A stretch of 5,001 bases of DNA from Caldifarciminota bacterium. GTDB taxonomy: Bacteria > Hydrothermota > Hydrothermia > B15-G9 > WFZT01. Where the stretch lies: the NCBI GenBank assembly GCA_026986235.1, contig JALSOY010000030.1, positions 1-5,001 of the forward strand, given 5' to 3'. Made by a program: the position numbers and the translations under genes. Positions 4,789 through 5,001 of the stretch are shown here, one piece after another. Below the pieces are notes generated by a model. That model was not told the origin of the DNA, ran no database searches, and saw nothing but the letters and a program-made list of their open reading frames with translations. Position 1 is the first letter of the stretch. Each line of letters begins with the position of its first letter.

Positions 4789-5001
4789 TCACTTAAACAG
4801 GATGACCTTTCCGGTCTTAAGTACCCTGCCCTCTGACTTTATCCTGAAGAAATAGATTCCCGTGGGAAAGTTGAGCTTTAATTTTAAGGTACCTGACACT
4901 CCCTTTGTAAATCTTTTAACCACCCTCCCGTCAACAGTGTAAAAAGTCAATTCAACCGGGGTATCGTCGGATGTGAGAAACACCGTGCCTTTTGTGACAG
5001 T
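4789..5001 (-). CDS. C-terminal end of a probable secreted protein with a T9SS/Por-like sorting domain (cut by right window edge)
   Basis: The open frame runs in from the right edge to TGA at 4791-4789, giving 70 visible residues; an internal GTG at 4983 need not be the start. The segment VELTFYTVDGRVVKRF, then a short strand-rich stretch, then PTGIYFFRIKSEGRVLKTGKVILFK, matches the type A C-terminal sorting domain (TIGR04183-like). This is a beta-rich tail with a D-x-x-G-R-x-V motif, an x-x-G-x-Y-x-x-R turn, and a final K-x-x-x-x-K end. In Bacteroidota such tails direct proteins through the type IX secretion system and are then removed. The catalytic or binding part of the protein lies beyond the window, so its function is unknown. 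It precedes prfA by one base and is probably cotranscribed with it. Confidence 0.75.
   Translation of the reverse strand, partial: TVTKGTVFLTSDDTPVELTFYTVDGRVVKRFTKGVSGTLKLKLNFPTGIYFFRIKSEGRVLKTGKVILFK

Overview
The window reads as a compact bacterial chromosome segment with moderate GC and all recognisable genes on the minus strand. The proteins are rich in Lys, Glu, Ile and Val, and AGG/ATA codons are frequent, which suggests a thermophile. The right edge holds the C-terminal end of a protein with a type IX-like (Por/T9SS) sorting domain. That feature is common in the Bacteroidota/FCB group and in candidate lineages such as WOR-3/Stahlbacteria and Hydrothermae. No ribosomal RNA is present, so the placement is an inference.

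In minus-strand transcription order (right to left) the layout is as follows. (1) At 4789-5001 is the C-terminus of a probable secreted or surface protein. (2) One base later, at 3723-4787, is prfA, encoding peptide chain release factor 1. (3) At 3540-3722 is an AT-rich intergenic region with a good sigma70-type promoter (TTGATG-N17-TAAAAT), a palindrome flanked by two TGTATAT boxes, and weaker signals for plus-strand transcription. (4) At 2223-3539 is a class III PLP aminotransferase of the acetylornithine/GABA aminotransferase type. (5) At 886-2211 is a P-loop NTPase of the cyclic 2,3-diphosphoglycerate synthetase family (COG2403). It starts at TTG behind a perfect AGGAGG that shares bases with the aminotransferase stop codon. 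(6) At 641-882 is a dense array of G5/C5 hairpins containing two copies of one repeat unit. (7) At 1-596 is the N-terminal part of purL, cut by the left edge.

The aminotransferase and the COG2403 protein almost certainly form a translationally coupled two-gene operon, which suggests a shared amino-acid-related role that the sequence does not define. prfA and purL are housekeeping genes. The most notable observations are the symmetrical seven-hairpin repeat array, a purL promoter that predicts a leaderless or nearly leaderless mRNA, and the coupled aminotransferase/COG2403 pair. I did not see a defence system, mobile-element gene, CRISPR array or structured RNA gene.
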